This document shows positions 53,027-60,935 of a stretch of 64,000 bases of DNA, piece by piece. The notes beneath the pieces were generated by a model, which saw nothing but the letters and a program-made list of their open reading frames with translations, made no database searches and was not told the origin of the DNA. The translations under genes and the position numbers were made by a program. The DNA is from Mucilaginibacter sp. OK098. GTDB taxonomy: Bacteria > Bacteroidota > Bacteroidia > Sphingobacteriales > Sphingobacteriaceae. The stretch spans positions 124,504 through 188,503 of the forward strand of contig NZ_FRCM01000003.1 of NCBI RefSeq assembly GCF_900142915.1. Reading direction: 5' to 3'. Positions within the stretch are counted from its first letter, which is position 1. Each line of letters begins with the position of its first letter.

Positions 53027-53932
53027 ATGAAAACATTAAAATTAACTTCGCTTATGCTGTTAAGCATCTTATTGCTGAACATCTCAGAATCAAAGGCACA
53101 AAGCATTGCCGACAGCACTATGGCCAAGATCGGGCAGGAAAGAGCCTACTATGAGACGCTGGGGAAAATATATCCGCCGGCCGAAAAAGTTACCATTACT
53201 GAAACGTCAATCGCAGGCGTGAAAAGCTACTGGTTTAACCAAAGTCTTACTCATCAGAAACGGATCATTATTTATTTACATGGCGGTGTTTACGCTTTAG
53301 GCAGCATCAACTCATATAGGGCGATGGTCAGCCACCTGGCACAGGAATTGAACGCAGCTGTTCTGTATGTTGAATATTCATTAGCGCCGGAGAAACCTTT
53401 CCCTGCCGCAAACAATGAAATATTCAACGTTTACAAGGAACTAAAAAGTAAGTATCCCGGCTATAAATTCACCATCATCGGAGATAGTGCAGGAGGCGGT
53501 TTGGCTGTAACATTGGTGCATAACTGCATCGATGAAAATGTATCCTTGCCGAGCTCACTGGCTTTAATATCTCCGTGGATAGATCTGAAGACTCAAAATG
53601 GCTCTTATATAACTAAGCAGGCAGTTGACCCAATATTGAGCAAGAAAATGCTGCATGAGCATGCTGAATTATATGCACCCAACAGGTTAAAGGAAGCTGA
53701 TCCAAGCGAATTAAAGTTCAAGAAATTTCCACCTGTATCCTTATTGGTTGGAACCGATGAGGTTCTGAACGATGATTCAAGAAACTTTTACGCGGTGATC
53801 AAACCGATCCAGAAAAACGCAAAATTTAAAGAATATCCAGGACAGAAGCACGTCTGGTTAGTTTCAGACATTCATTCAAAAGAATCAGTTGCTGCAATTA
53901 ACGATATCAAAGAGTTTTTATCCGCTAATTAA
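53027..53932 (+). CDS. exported alpha/beta hydrolase of the HSL esterase family
   Basis: A 301-residue protein with a signal peptide (1-25, ESKAQS). It has the hormone-sensitive-lipase oxyanion motif HGG (85-87), the nucleophile elbow GDSAGG (S154), an aspartate in LLVGTDEVLNDD and the catalytic histidine in GQKHVW. It cleaves short-chain esters in the periplasm; the natural ester is unknown. It sits between the histidine kinase and the sigma-54 response regulator, facing the latter. Confidence 0.92.
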   Translation: MKTLKLTSLMLLSILLLNISESKAQSIADSTMAKIGQERAYYETLGKIYPPAEKVTITETSIAGVKSYWFNQSLTHQKRIIIYLHGGVYALGSINSYRAMVSHLAQELNAAVLYVEYSLAPEKPFPAANNEIFNVYKELKSKYPGYKFTIIGDSAGGGLAVTLVHNCIDENVSLPSSLALISPWIDLKTQNGSYITKQAVDPILSKKMLHEHAELYAPNRLKEADPSELKFKKFPPVSLLVGTDEVLNDDSRNFYAVIKPIQKNAKFKEYPGQKHVWLVSDIHSKESVAAINDIKEFLSAN

Positions 53933-54056
53933 TTTTTTTCAATTCAGAAGTAATGGCTCACGGATGCGGCTGGTACCTTCGGCCATTACTATTATCGCCC
54001 CAAAATGTACCTCTTTATCCTATTAACATTCTCCGGAGAATCTCAGGAAAGCCATA

Positions 54057-55994
54057 TTAACTATCGTAATTTGATGTTCTTTTTATTCCAAGCTTTTTCA
54101 TTTTTGAGGTAAGCGTACTTGCCGGCAGGTCAAGAACCTCCGCGGCTCCACCTGGCCCGTTAATCTTCCCATTGCATTTTTTTAGCACAGATAAAATGTG
54201 TTCTGTCTCTATCTGTTGTAGTGTTTTCTTTGTGTCTGAAACAGATGATAATGTGAGATGACCGGAAGTGCAGCCCGGCAATTCAACAGTTCCGATTACC
54301 GGGTCTTTTGTTTTGATCAGCGTGCGTTCCATCAGGTGCTCCAGTTCACGTATATTTCCCGGCCAGGTGTGTTCGGAAAGCTGCTTTAATGCAGCGGCGC
54401 TCAGCTCAGGAATAGATGTCCGCCCCAGATTCGCAGCACTTTTTTCAATAAAGTATTTGGCGAGTATCAGAATATCCTCGCCGCGTTCCCTTAATGGTGG
54501 TAAAGTGATGGGGTAAACGTTCAAACGATAGAACAGATCGAGGCGGAACCGCCCTTCTCCGACTTCCTGCTCCAGGTTTCGGTTGGTGGCGGCTATAATC
54601 CTTACATCGACACTGATCGTCTTACTGCTTCCGATATGCTCCAGTTGTTTCTCTTGCAAAACCCTCAGCAGTTTAACCTGTGATTCGAGCGGTAACTCGC
54701 CGATCTCGTCAAGAAAGATCGTCCCGCCATTCGCCCCTTCAAATTTGCCAATACGTTTCGCGGTTGCTCCAGTAAAGGCTCCAACTTCATGACCGAACAA
54801 CTCCGATTCCATCAGGTTTGCCGGCATCGCTGCGCAGTTGACAGTTACAAAGGGCTTCGATCTTCTTGACGATAAAAGATGAATATTTTTGGCGACCTTT
54901 TCTTTACCTGTACCGCTCTCTCCCAGCAAGAGGACTGTTACATTTGTAACAGCGACCATTTCCACATTGTCCAGCAGGTGAAGCAGCGCTGCACTGCGTC
55001 CGGCTATTCCTTCGAACTTATGTAAAGGGTTAATTGGCTGAACCCTTCTTGCTTGTCGTGGAATACTGCTATTGCCGGATGGAGGCGTCAGGGAAAGTTG
55101 CCGGAAGAGGCGAAATATTGACTTCTCAGAATTGATTAGAAGCCTTTTATGAGAATGTTCATAGACACCATCGCCTTTGTTAAAGAACCAGAGTTGAAGA
55201 CAGCCAGCGTTGCTTTCACATTCAAATAGCAAAGCAGAACGCAGATCGCTTTTCAGCGACTGGCTTATTCCCCAAAGTTGCTGATCGATCAGGTCCGTAA
55301 AGGATACGCCGGAGAATACTTTAGCTTCGGGTCTTTTCCCTTGATCACCAGACTTTCCCCTGAAAATTGAAGTATTATTGGGTAAACGAAGATTTGATCC
55401 GGCCAAAGCCTGGTATTCATTAAAACCACTGCGAAGATATGCCCCGGACACAGGGTTATTTCCGGTCGCCGGCCAAAATTCATAGGTCATAAAATCGAAA
55501 GGTATCAGTGACTGAAATGCAACAGGTGTGTTTTCTAATTTGCTTTCGTAGGGCGTCTTATCATCTGTCAATGACCATAAACCCTGCTGAAGCAGTGCTT
55601 CACGTTGAGAAGAAAACTCTAAAATGCTTTCATGTTTACCGCGCGCGATTTCCAGCATAAGCAAAAGATCCTTTTCACGAAAAGGCTTGACCAGGAAACC
55701 GTAAGGATTTGTGGCGGTCGCCGCCTCCAATACGCTTTGATTGGTATTTGCAGAAATATAAATGAACCCAATACCTTTATCTTGAAGATAGGGCGCAAGC
55801 TCGGTTCCCATGGATCCGTCCTGAAGAAATATATCAAGCAAAACCCAGGTCGGTTGATATTGATCGACCGCTTTTTTAGCAGATTGTACCGTATCTGCAA
55901 CTGCACAAACTTGGTAACCAGCCTTCGTAACCATATCGGATAGGTCACTTGCGACAATGAACTCGTCTTCAACGATCAAAATACTTGCATTCAT
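54057..55994 (-). CDS. sigma-54-dependent response regulator (REC-AAA+-Fis)
   Basis: A 645-residue NtrC-type activator from ATG at 55994 (the frame extends nine codons to 56021). The receiver domain ([14 protein letters not shown]) has phospho-aspartate in [11 protein letters not shown]. About 200 residues of unassigned central region follow. The AAA+ domain has [15 protein letters not shown] (Walker A), GAFTGA for sigma-54 contact, [13 protein letters not shown] (Walker B) and [14 protein letters not shown]. The C-terminal Fis HTH is [23 protein letters not shown]. Its kinase partner may be the HisKA_2 kinase at 50480. Targets are unknown, and sigma-54 itself is not in the window. Confidence 0.93.
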   Translation of the reverse strand: MNASILIVEDEFIVASDLSDMVTKAGYQVCAVADTVQSAKKAVDQYQPTWVLLDIFLQDGSMGTELAPYLQDKGIGFIYISANTNQSVLEAATATNPYGFLVKPFREKDLLLMLEIARGKHESILEFSSQREALLQQGLWSLTDDKTPYESKLENTPVAFQSLIPFDFMTYEFWPATGNNPVSGAYLRSGFNEYQALAGSNLRLPNNTSIFRGKSGDQGKRPEAKVFSGVSFTDLIDQQLWGISQSLKSDLRSALLFECESNAGCLQLWFFNKGDGVYEHSHKRLLINSEKSIFRLFRQLSLTPPSGNSSIPRQARRVQPINPLHKFEGIAGRSAALLHLLDNVEMVAVTNVTVLLLGESGTGKEKVAKNIHLLSSRRSKPFVTVNCAAMPANLMESELFGHEVGAFTGATAKRIGKFEGANGGTIFLDEIGELPLESQVKLLRVLQEKQLEHIGSSKTISVDVRIIAATNRNLEQEVGEGRFRLDLFYRLNVYPITLPPLRERGEDILILAKYFIEKSAANLGRTSIPELSAAALKQLSEHTWPGNIRELEHLMERTLIKTKDPVIGTVELPGCTSGHLTLSSVSDTKKTLQQIETEHILSVLKKCNGKINGPGGAAEVLDLPASTLTSKMKKLGIKRTSNYDS

Positions 55995-56057
55995 CAACTT
56001 AAAGTAGCGATTACCTGGCAATTCTGAAAATCTGGTAGTGTCTCAGTTTGAATTTAT

Positions 56058-56477
56058 TTAATTAGGTGGCGGCAGGGCTCCTATTTGCATCATTAGTCCC
56101 ATTAAGTCGGGTTGCCCATATTCGGTTACGATTTTATCATCCGACAGATGGTAAATATTGATCGCCTTTACATTAATCGATTTACCAGTAGGTGGAACAC
56201 CATAGAAAGCACCGTCATGCGTCCCTGTCATTGTGAACAAAGCCGCCACCTTATTTTCATCTATAACAAGGTCGTTTATTGTCCATTGAATATTCGAAAA
56301 GCCACTACGCATCATTCCTATAATCATCATATACCCTTCTAATCCCTTTAATGGTTCAGGCCGTCCAGGTACGTGAAAAATTGCATCAGGTGAGATAAGT
56401 TCCTCACCAAGATTTGCGTCAGCTGTGTTTATGAACTGGACAAATTTGTCCATAAATACTTTATTGTCTGTTGCCAT
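56058..56477 (-). CDS. SnoaL-like/NTF2-fold protein (ester cyclase-like)
   Basis: A 139-residue protein of the SnoaL-like superfamily: MDKFVQFINTADANLGEELISPDAIFHVPGRPEPLKGLEGYMMIIGMMRSGF, NIQWTINDLVIDENKVAALFTMTGTHDGAFYGVPPTGKSINVKAINIYHLSDDKIVTEYGQPDLMGLM. This is the standard cone-shaped fold for small hydrophobic ligands. It lies within the pair of inverted repeats described for 56034-56731, and its stop is only a few bases from the left one. Function unknown. Confidence 0.88.
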   Translation of the reverse strand: MATDNKVFMDKFVQFINTADANLGEELISPDAIFHVPGRPEPLKGLEGYMMIIGMMRSGFSNIQWTINDLVIDENKVAALFTMTGTHDGAFYGVPPTGKSINVKAINIYHLSDDKIVTEYGQPDLMGLMMQIGALPPPN

Positions 56478-56493
56478 GTGTTATGAGTTATAT

Positions 56494-56516
56494 AAAAAAG
56501 CCACCTGTTAGGTGGC
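56494..56516 (-). terminator. hairpin terminator-like structure upstream of the SnoaL-like gene
   Basis: GCCACCT (56500-56506), loop GTT, AGGTGGC (56510-56516). The minus strand continues with six T. It lies inside the putative mobile element and would stop read-through into the SnoaL-like gene or end the 44-codon frame. Confidence 0.7.
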
Positions 56517-56550
56517 ATAAATTTATGAATAAGTTTTTGGAATTAATCCG

Positions 56551-56685
56551 CTACCTTACTATTTCATCTATGCCCAATAGATATTTAGCTAATCCTGTCT
56601 CCATTGCAGGGCCTACCGTTAATATTTTGTGTGTTTTACCAAAATCTGTAGGGTAATTTTTTTTGACATAAATTAAGTTAACCAT
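56551..56685 (-). CDS. 44-codon open frame inside the putative element, doubtful
   Basis: ATG at 56685 to TAG at 56551 encodes MVNLIYVKKNYPTDFGKTHK, then a segment with VGPAMETGLAKYLLG, ending DEIVR. Its composition looks protein-like, and it is followed by the hairpin at 56494-56516. I do not recognise it. It could be the tail of a lost transposase or chance. Confidence 0.3.
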   Translation of the reverse strand: MVNLIYVKKNYPTDFGKTHKILTVGPAMETGLAKYLLGIDEIVR

Positions 56686-56784
56686 GAACAGTCAAGCAAA
56701 ACAATATTTATTTTCAAACTGAGATACTACCCAAAGTCTATCTCAATATTGTTTGGAATACGCTGAGAACCATTATGCTTGTAA

Positions 56785-56815
56785 CAAAAAGAGCAGTACT
56801 GAAATACTGCTCTTT
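56785..56815 (-). terminator. intrinsic terminator of the quinone reductase gene
   Basis: AAAGAGCAGTA (56788-56798), loop CTGAAA, TACTGCTCTTT (56805-56815): an 11-bp perfect stem followed on the minus strand by T5. It lies 24 nt after the stop codon. Confidence 0.9.
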
Positions 56816-56838
56816 CATAATATTCGCTGTTTGGAGGA

Positions 56839-57837
56839 TCAACTTTCAATGGTTAATGCAGCTTTGCCAGCCGTTGATGCGACATAACCAAGCGCCTGGT
56901 CGATTTCATCGAAACTAAATCTTTTGCCGATATTGAACCTGAAATGAGGCAGATGTAACACTTTACTGATCTCCGCCAGTGCAACTGCTAATTGCGCATG
57001 ATCTTGAACCGTTTCGGTCTTAAAATTACTAAATCCTTTAATGGTTATTCCCTTTACAAGGATCCCGGTATGGAAAGAAACAGGTGTGCCACCACCCAGG
57101 AAACCATAAGCATAAATAGTTGTACCCGCCTGGGCCAGCTCTAGTATCTCGCTAAGCAGCGCTCCGCCCACACCATCAAATACAGCTGTCGTTTTTAACT
57201 CAGCCGATAGTTCAGCGAATTGTTTTTTAAATTGTGGCGTTCCTTGAATCAGTACATGTTGAGCGCCAAGTTTTTCCAGATCCTGTTTGGCTTCTTCGTT
57301 TCTTACGATTGCAACTACAGGAAATCCTGCATCCAGGCAAAATCCCAGCATGGCTTTTCCGGTATCAGAATTGCCTGCGGTCACAACCATACCCTTATGT
57401 CCTTCCTTTATTGCCTGTTTGTAGGCCCCATAGGCTGTAATGATATTTACCAGCACCCCGGCATATTCGTCCGGATCGGCTTGATCAGGCAGGATGGCAC
57501 ATTGTAAATACGGCAAATGCGCATATTCACTCCAGGTACCAACTATCTCCTGACCGTTTGTTAATGAACGGTAAACCGTTACGTTTTTGTTTAAATATTT
57601 TTCCGGAACGCGTTCACCTATCGCGATCACCTTTCCAACGCCGGATACGCCGGCGATAGCATGCTGGCTCTCGGTAAACATGCCGGGCGGAAAATTCCCG
57701 CTGATAAAAAATTTATCGCCGGCATTAATACCCATAGATTTCATCTTGATGATTATATAGCCTGCTGCTGCCTTTTCAGGCTGAGCCACTTCGCTCAAAG
57801 CGACCCGCCCCTTACCGATAATTGTTATTGCTTTCAT
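56839..57837 (-). CDS. zinc-independent quinone oxidoreductase (MDR family)
   Basis: A 332-residue medium-chain dehydrogenase: GroES-like IKMKSMGINAGDKFFISGNFPP, then GVSGVGKVIAIG, and the nucleotide-binding VVTAGNSDTGKAMLGFCLDAGFPVVAIVRNEEAKQDLEKLGAQHVL. Zinc ligands are absent. It is divergent from the HxlR gene at 57913, and the spacer carries a 38-bp operator over the core promoter. It probably detoxifies quinones or enones under HxlR control. Confidence 0.9.
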   Translation of the reverse strand: MKAITIIGKGRVALSEVAQPEKAAAGYIIIKMKSMGINAGDKFFISGNFPPGMFTESQHAIAGVSGVGKVIAIGERVPEKYLNKNVTVYRSLTNGQEIVGTWSEYAHLPYLQCAILPDQADPDEYAGVLVNIITAYGAYKQAIKEGHKGMVVTAGNSDTGKAMLGFCLDAGFPVVAIVRNEEAKQDLEKLGAQHVLIQGTPQFKKQFAELSAELKTTAVFDGVGGALLSEILELAQAGTTIYAYGFLGGGTPVSFHTGILVKGITIKGFSNFKTETVQDHAQLAVALAEISKVLHLPHFRFNIGKRFSFDEIDQALGYVASTAGKAALTIES

Positions 57838-57858
57838 TTGATTTTTTTTATTTCAAAA

Positions 57859-57889
57859 CAAAGTTATCTTTGTACACACTTTATATCAA
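57859..57889 (-). promoter_or_regulatory. promoter of the quinone reductase gene
   Basis: On the minus strand TTG (57889-57887), a 20-nt spacer and TAACTTTG (57866-57859), 22 nt before the ATG at 57837. The operator 57873-57910 covers the -33 element. Confidence 0.75.
57865..57872 (+). promoter_or_regulatory. -7 box of the hxlR gene overlapping the divergent promoter
   Basis: TATCTTTG is a perfect TAnnTTTG match and overlaps the minus-strand -7 box by 2 nt. The operator starts on the next base, so bound HxlR would block both directions. No clear -33 element is seen. Confidence 0.5.
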
Positions 57890-57910
57890 GTACCTACTAA
57901 AAAGTGTGTA
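57873..57910. promoter_or_regulatory. 38-bp HxlR-type operator, copy 1
   Basis: Perfect 10-bp arms TACACACTTT (57873-57882) and AAAGTGTGTA (57901-57910) with the centre CAAGTACCTAC. A near copy of the same length lies at 49941-49978. The right arm ends 2 nt before the hxlR ATG. Confidence 0.8.
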
Positions 57911-57912
57911 TC

Positions 57913-58266
57913 ATGGCAACAGTAAAAGAAAGTTCTACCAATCAGCTTAATAAAAGACTTGTCACCACTAAATGCCCGGTAACCTTTATTGCCAATAAGA
58001 TGGGCAACCGGTGGAAGCCACTGGTGATCCGTGAGTTATTTTCAGGTACTAAACGTTATGGGGAATTAAAAAGAGCTATTCCGCCGATCAGCGAAAAAAT
58101 GCTTATTCAAACTTTGAAGGAGCTGGAGGTCGATGGCATTATTAATCGGAAAGCGATGCCAGTTGTTCCCCCGCATGTGGAATATAGTTTAACCGACAGT
58201 GGTCAAGACCTGGAGGCTGTTATCACTGAAATGGTGAAATGGTCGTTAAAGTATAATATTCAGTAG
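57913..58266 (+). CDS. HxlR-family transcriptional regulator
   Basis: A 117-residue winged-helix regulator starting MATVKESSTNQLNKRLVTTKCPVTFIANKMGNRWKPLVIRELFSGTKRYGELKRAIPPISEKMLIQTLKELEVDGIINRKAMPVVPPHVEYSLTDSG. The ATG at 57913 is preferred over the in-frame GTG at 57904, which lies inside the operator. The cysteine in TKCPV is at the position of the redox-active cysteine of YodB/HypR-type HxlR sensors. It is divergent from the quinone reductase, and its operator recurs at the NmrA-like gene. Confidence 0.94.
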   Translation: MATVKESSTNQLNKRLVTTKCPVTFIANKMGNRWKPLVIRELFSGTKRYGELKRAIPPISEKMLIQTLKELEVDGIINRKAMPVVPPHVEYSLTDSGQDLEAVITEMVKWSLKYNIQ

Positions 58267-58695
58267 CATACCAATATAGTATGATAAGCTTGAACCTCAG
58301 CAGCTAATGAGGAGGGATAATTGCCCTCATTATAATTCTTTTTGGCCAGGCTCGGATCGGATTGTGCGTTTGAGGTAGTTGTTAACCATACTTGAAAAAA
58401 AATTAACAGACTCAGGTATTTTTTTGGCCCACTAATAGTAGTCTATGGCTAGCAAACACAGAAATAATGATTTACTTTTTTTCTTAGCGCGTCCTTCGTT
58501 TTAATTCTATAACGACAGGTTGTAGTAAATTGTTTCTTTGGCCAGCTACGGTCAAATCTTAAATAGACTATCAAGCAGACCTTTACCCACCCATCTGTCG
58601 GATAGGGCTGATTTTAAGTCCTATAAGGATGTTTTTTTGTCGACTACATCTTGAAATTTGCTTTAGATAAATACCAACAATAACAAAAGTATATT
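58267..58695. other. 429-nt spacer between hxlR and the pirin gene
   Basis: An imperfect hairpin AATGAGGAGGG/CCCTCATT (about 58304-58332) follows hxlR, with a short T stretch after it, and may be its terminator. The second half is AT-rich. The shared promoter element (58586-58636) lies 60-110 nt before the pirin ATG. No gene was found. Confidence 0.5.
58586..58636. promoter_or_regulatory. shared promoter element, copy C (before pirin)
   Basis: CCACCCATCTGTCGGATAG followed by GGCTGATTTTAAGTCC. TAGGGCTGATTTT is identical to copy B at 44589-44601. The stretch 58601-58636 matches 59471-59506 at 31 of 36 positions. Confidence 0.6.
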
Positions 58696-59418
58696 ATGAA
58701 AGCATTCAAACTTGCAGGCTCCGATAGGGGCTTGCTGAAAAACAATGAATTTACAGGATACACTCTCTTTAATCTTGGTCAAAAGGGAACTGTTCGGCCT
58801 GATAATTTTGGTCCGCTTTACGTCTTTAACGATGATACGCTACATCCTGGCAGCGGCTTAGGAATGCATCCACATGCCAATGTTGATATCGTGACCATTA
58901 TGATCAGTGGCGAAGAATCACACAAAGACACATTAGGTATCCATGAAAATTACGCTGCTGGTGATGTACAGCTGATCAGCGCCGGTAGCGGTCTGCATCA
59001 CTCAGGAGGCAATACTTCAAAAGACGCAGACGCGCGTCACCTTCAGATATGGATCGCCCCGACCAAAACGAATACTACGCCTTACGTAAGAGTCCTTAAA
59101 TCATCAGAAAAATCTTCAAGGCACACCAATTATAAAACGATCGTGGCTAAGGAGTCCGCGGAGGGTGCATTAAAGATCGACCAGGATATCCGGATCTCGG
59201 AACTTAAGTTAAGCGTGAATGAAACTTATCGTGTCACTGCGCGAAATCCGAATAGCGGACTGTTAATATATGTGGTTTCAGGTTATGTCAATGCTGGCGA
59301 AAATAAACTGCAGCCCGGGGATACTTTGTTCGTGACCGAATGGGAAAGCCTGGACTTTAACGGAAAGGATGAGAACGTTTACCTGGTATTGATCGAGACG
59401 ATCATTGATCCGGAATAA
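58696..59418 (+). CDS. pirin-family bicupin
   Basis: A 240-residue pirin (YhhW/quercetinase-like). The N-terminal cupin has the metal site HPHANVDIVTIMISGEESHKDTLGIHENYAAGDVQLISAGSGLHHSGGN and RHLQIWIAPTK. The second cupin covers about 150-238 (SGLLIYVVSGYVNAGENKLQPGDTLFVTEW). Family members bind Fe or Ni; YhhW oxidises quercetin, while others act as redox-sensing cofactors. It heads a likely plus-strand group with the SRPBCC and SDR genes. Confidence 0.92.
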   Translation: MKAFKLAGSDRGLLKNNEFTGYTLFNLGQKGTVRPDNFGPLYVFNDDTLHPGSGLGMHPHANVDIVTIMISGEESHKDTLGIHENYAAGDVQLISAGSGLHHSGGNTSKDADARHLQIWIAPTKTNTTPYVRVLKSSEKSSRHTNYKTIVAKESAEGALKIDQDIRISELKLSVNETYRVTARNPNSGLLIYVVSGYVNAGENKLQPGDTLFVTEWESLDFNGKDENVYLVLIETIIDPE

Positions 59419-59451
59419 TGTTTTTTAACCAGGCGGCTTACCAGCTACTCA

Positions 59452-59506
59452 CCCTGATGGCGGCACGCCTGATAGAGCTGATTTTATGTCTTATCAGGAT
59501 ATTTTT
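59452..59506. promoter_or_regulatory. shared promoter element, copy D (before SRPBCC gene)
   Basis: CCTGATGGCGGCACGCCTGA precedes GATAGAGCTGATTTTATG (from 59471). It is 80 nt before the SRPBCC ATG and related to copy C over 36 nt with five mismatches. Confidence 0.55.
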
Positions 59507-59550
59507 CAGCTAAAGTTATCCGAACTTTTACATAAACAAATACACAACAC

Positions 59551-60057
59551 ATGAAAACTCAAGATTCAACAGAAAGAAGCAGGATCAATAACCCTACGGC
59601 CAGAGTACTGGCTACAGTTAACGCGCCAATCAAGGTTGCTTTCGATTACATTCAACCGGTTCCATTAAATATCATTTTCCCCGGCTATCATAACATCCCT
59701 GCTATCGTAAAAACAGATGAACAGAAACTTTGGATCACACCCGGTAAATCCCGCACGGTGACTTTTGCTGACGGTAATTCCGCATTTGAAAGCATGCTCC
59801 ATGTCGACTATCCCAACTATTTTTCCTATAAACTGGAGAATTTTTCCTCTGAAAACCTCAACAGCCTGGTAGAGCGCGTAGATGGCGCCTGGGTTTTCAT
59901 TGCGCTTGAAGATGACAAAGTTTTGATCGACTGGAAATATGTTTTTACGCCTAAAAGCGATGAAGCCAGAGCAATGATTGAACAACATCTTTTACCTGAG
60001 TTTCAGGGGATGCTTGAACAAGCGATGACGATCAGTAAGGGAAACCTGGAATCCTAA
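59551..60057 (+). CDS. SRPBCC-family protein
   Basis: A 168-residue Bet v1/START-like protein: ARVLATVNAPIKVAFDYIQPVPLNIIFPGYHNIPAIVKTDEQ, FESMLHVDYPNYFSYKLENF, VLIDWKYVFTPKSDEARAMIEQHLLPEFQGMLEQAM. No signal peptide. It is expected to bind a small hydrophobic molecule in the cytoplasm. The SDR gene follows after 27 nt, so the two are probably co-transcribed. Confidence 0.88.
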   Translation: MKTQDSTERSRINNPTARVLATVNAPIKVAFDYIQPVPLNIIFPGYHNIPAIVKTDEQKLWITPGKSRTVTFADGNSAFESMLHVDYPNYFSYKLENFSSENLNSLVERVDGAWVFIALEDDKVLIDWKYVFTPKSDEARAMIEQHLLPEFQGMLEQAMTISKGNLES

Positions 60058-60084
60058 TTTTACAAGAATAAAAAACATCGAAAA

Positions 60085-60822
60085 ATGAAATTTGCATTAG
60101 TCACAGGAGCCAATAAAGGTATTGGTTTCGAAGTCGCAAGAATTCTTGCGCAAAAAGGGATCTTCGTCTATCTGGGCGCACGCAATTTGGAAAACGGCAA
60201 AGCCGCGGTTGAAAAGTTAAAAGGCGAGGGCCTTAATAATGTAGAAGCCGTTCAACTGGAGGTTTCGGATCAACAATCAGTTGCCGATGCGCGTCGCACA
60301 ATTGGTGACAAAACGAAAGTGTTGGATATACTCGTAAATAACGCAGGCATTGGCGGTGGCTTTCCGCAATCGGCGCTGAATGCAACGATCGATCAGTTCA
60401 GGAACGTGTTTGAAACCAACGTATTCGGTGTCGCCATTGTCACGCAAACGTTTATCGACTTATTAAGGGGATCGGATGAGCCCAGGATCGTCAACGTGAC
60501 TTCTTCTATGGGCTCACTGACCTTGGCTGCAGACCCATCAAGCCCGGGCTATGATTTTAAACTGGCTGTCTACCAGGCGAGCAAATCGGCTTTAAATATG
60601 TATACCATTAATTTAGCTTATGAACTGCGGGACACAGCGTTCAAAGTCAACGCGGTATGTCCAGGCTGGACAAAAACCGATTTTACCGGTGGCCAAGGCA
60701 CCAGCACGCCGGAAGAAGCAGGTAACCGCATTGCCAAATTCGCGCTTACCGGACAGGAGGGCCCTACCGGGAAGTTCATCAGTGAAGAATATTTCCCTGA
60801 ACCGTTAAATATTCCATGGTAA
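60085..60822 (+). CDS. short-chain dehydrogenase/reductase (carbonyl reductase-like)
   Basis: A 245-residue SDR: TGANKGIGFEVARILAQKG at the N-terminus, NNAGIGGGF, VNVTSSMGSL with the catalytic serine, and YQASKSALNMYTINLA with Tyr/Lys. The sequence resembles plant and bacterial carbonyl reductases of the SDR110C type (KVNAVCPGWTKTDFTGGQGTSTPEEAG). It ends the pirin-SRPBCC-SDR group. A weak inverted repeat (60828-60871) follows. Confidence 0.92.
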   Translation: MKFALVTGANKGIGFEVARILAQKGIFVYLGARNLENGKAAVEKLKGEGLNNVEAVQLEVSDQQSVADARRTIGDKTKVLDILVNNAGIGGGFPQSALNATIDQFRNVFETNVFGVAIVTQTFIDLLRGSDEPRIVNVTSSMGSLTLAADPSSPGYDFKLAVYQASKSALNMYTINLAYELRDTAFKVNAVCPGWTKTDFTGGQGTSTPEEAGNRIAKFALTGQEGPTGKFISEEYFPEPLNIPW

Positions 60823-60935
60823 TATTACAAAACTTACTTTCGCACTGATTATCAATAATTTATAAGTTTTGCTTTCTGTTTGGCATTTCAGGCGAATGTA
60901 AAGTGGGAGATCGGCATTTCATAATAGTAGTTCGG

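Larger units (their letters stand above)
56034..56731. mobile_element. putative TIR-bounded element carrying a SnoaL-like gene
   Basis: GGTAGTGTCTCAGTTTGAA (56034-56052) and TTCAAACTGAGATACTACC (56713-56731) are 19-bp terminal inverted repeats with one mismatch. The flanking octamers GAAAATCT and CAAAGTCT agree at 6 of 8 positions, a possible decayed target duplication. Inside are the SnoaL-like gene and a 44-codon open frame, but no recognisable transposase. It could be a non-autonomous transposon or an IS in which the transposase was replaced. Family not assigned. Confidence 0.55.
56478..56838. other. 361-nt region upstream of the SnoaL-like gene
   Basis: It contains a hairpin at 56494-56516, a 44-codon frame at 56551-56685, the right inverted repeat of the putative element, and the terminator of the quinone reductase gene. 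No convincing promoter box was found. Confidence 0.5.

Noticed and set aside
56471..56656. 61-codon plus-strand frame between the SnoaL-like gene and the right inverted repeat.
   Set aside because: It overlaps the hairpin at 56500-56516 and the start of the SnoaL-like gene, and shows no family features.
60828..60871. CAAAACTTA ... TAAGTTTTG inverted repeat between convergent SDR and GH127 genes, a possible terminator.
   Set aside because: Loop of 26 nt and AT-rich arms with no T tract; low stability.
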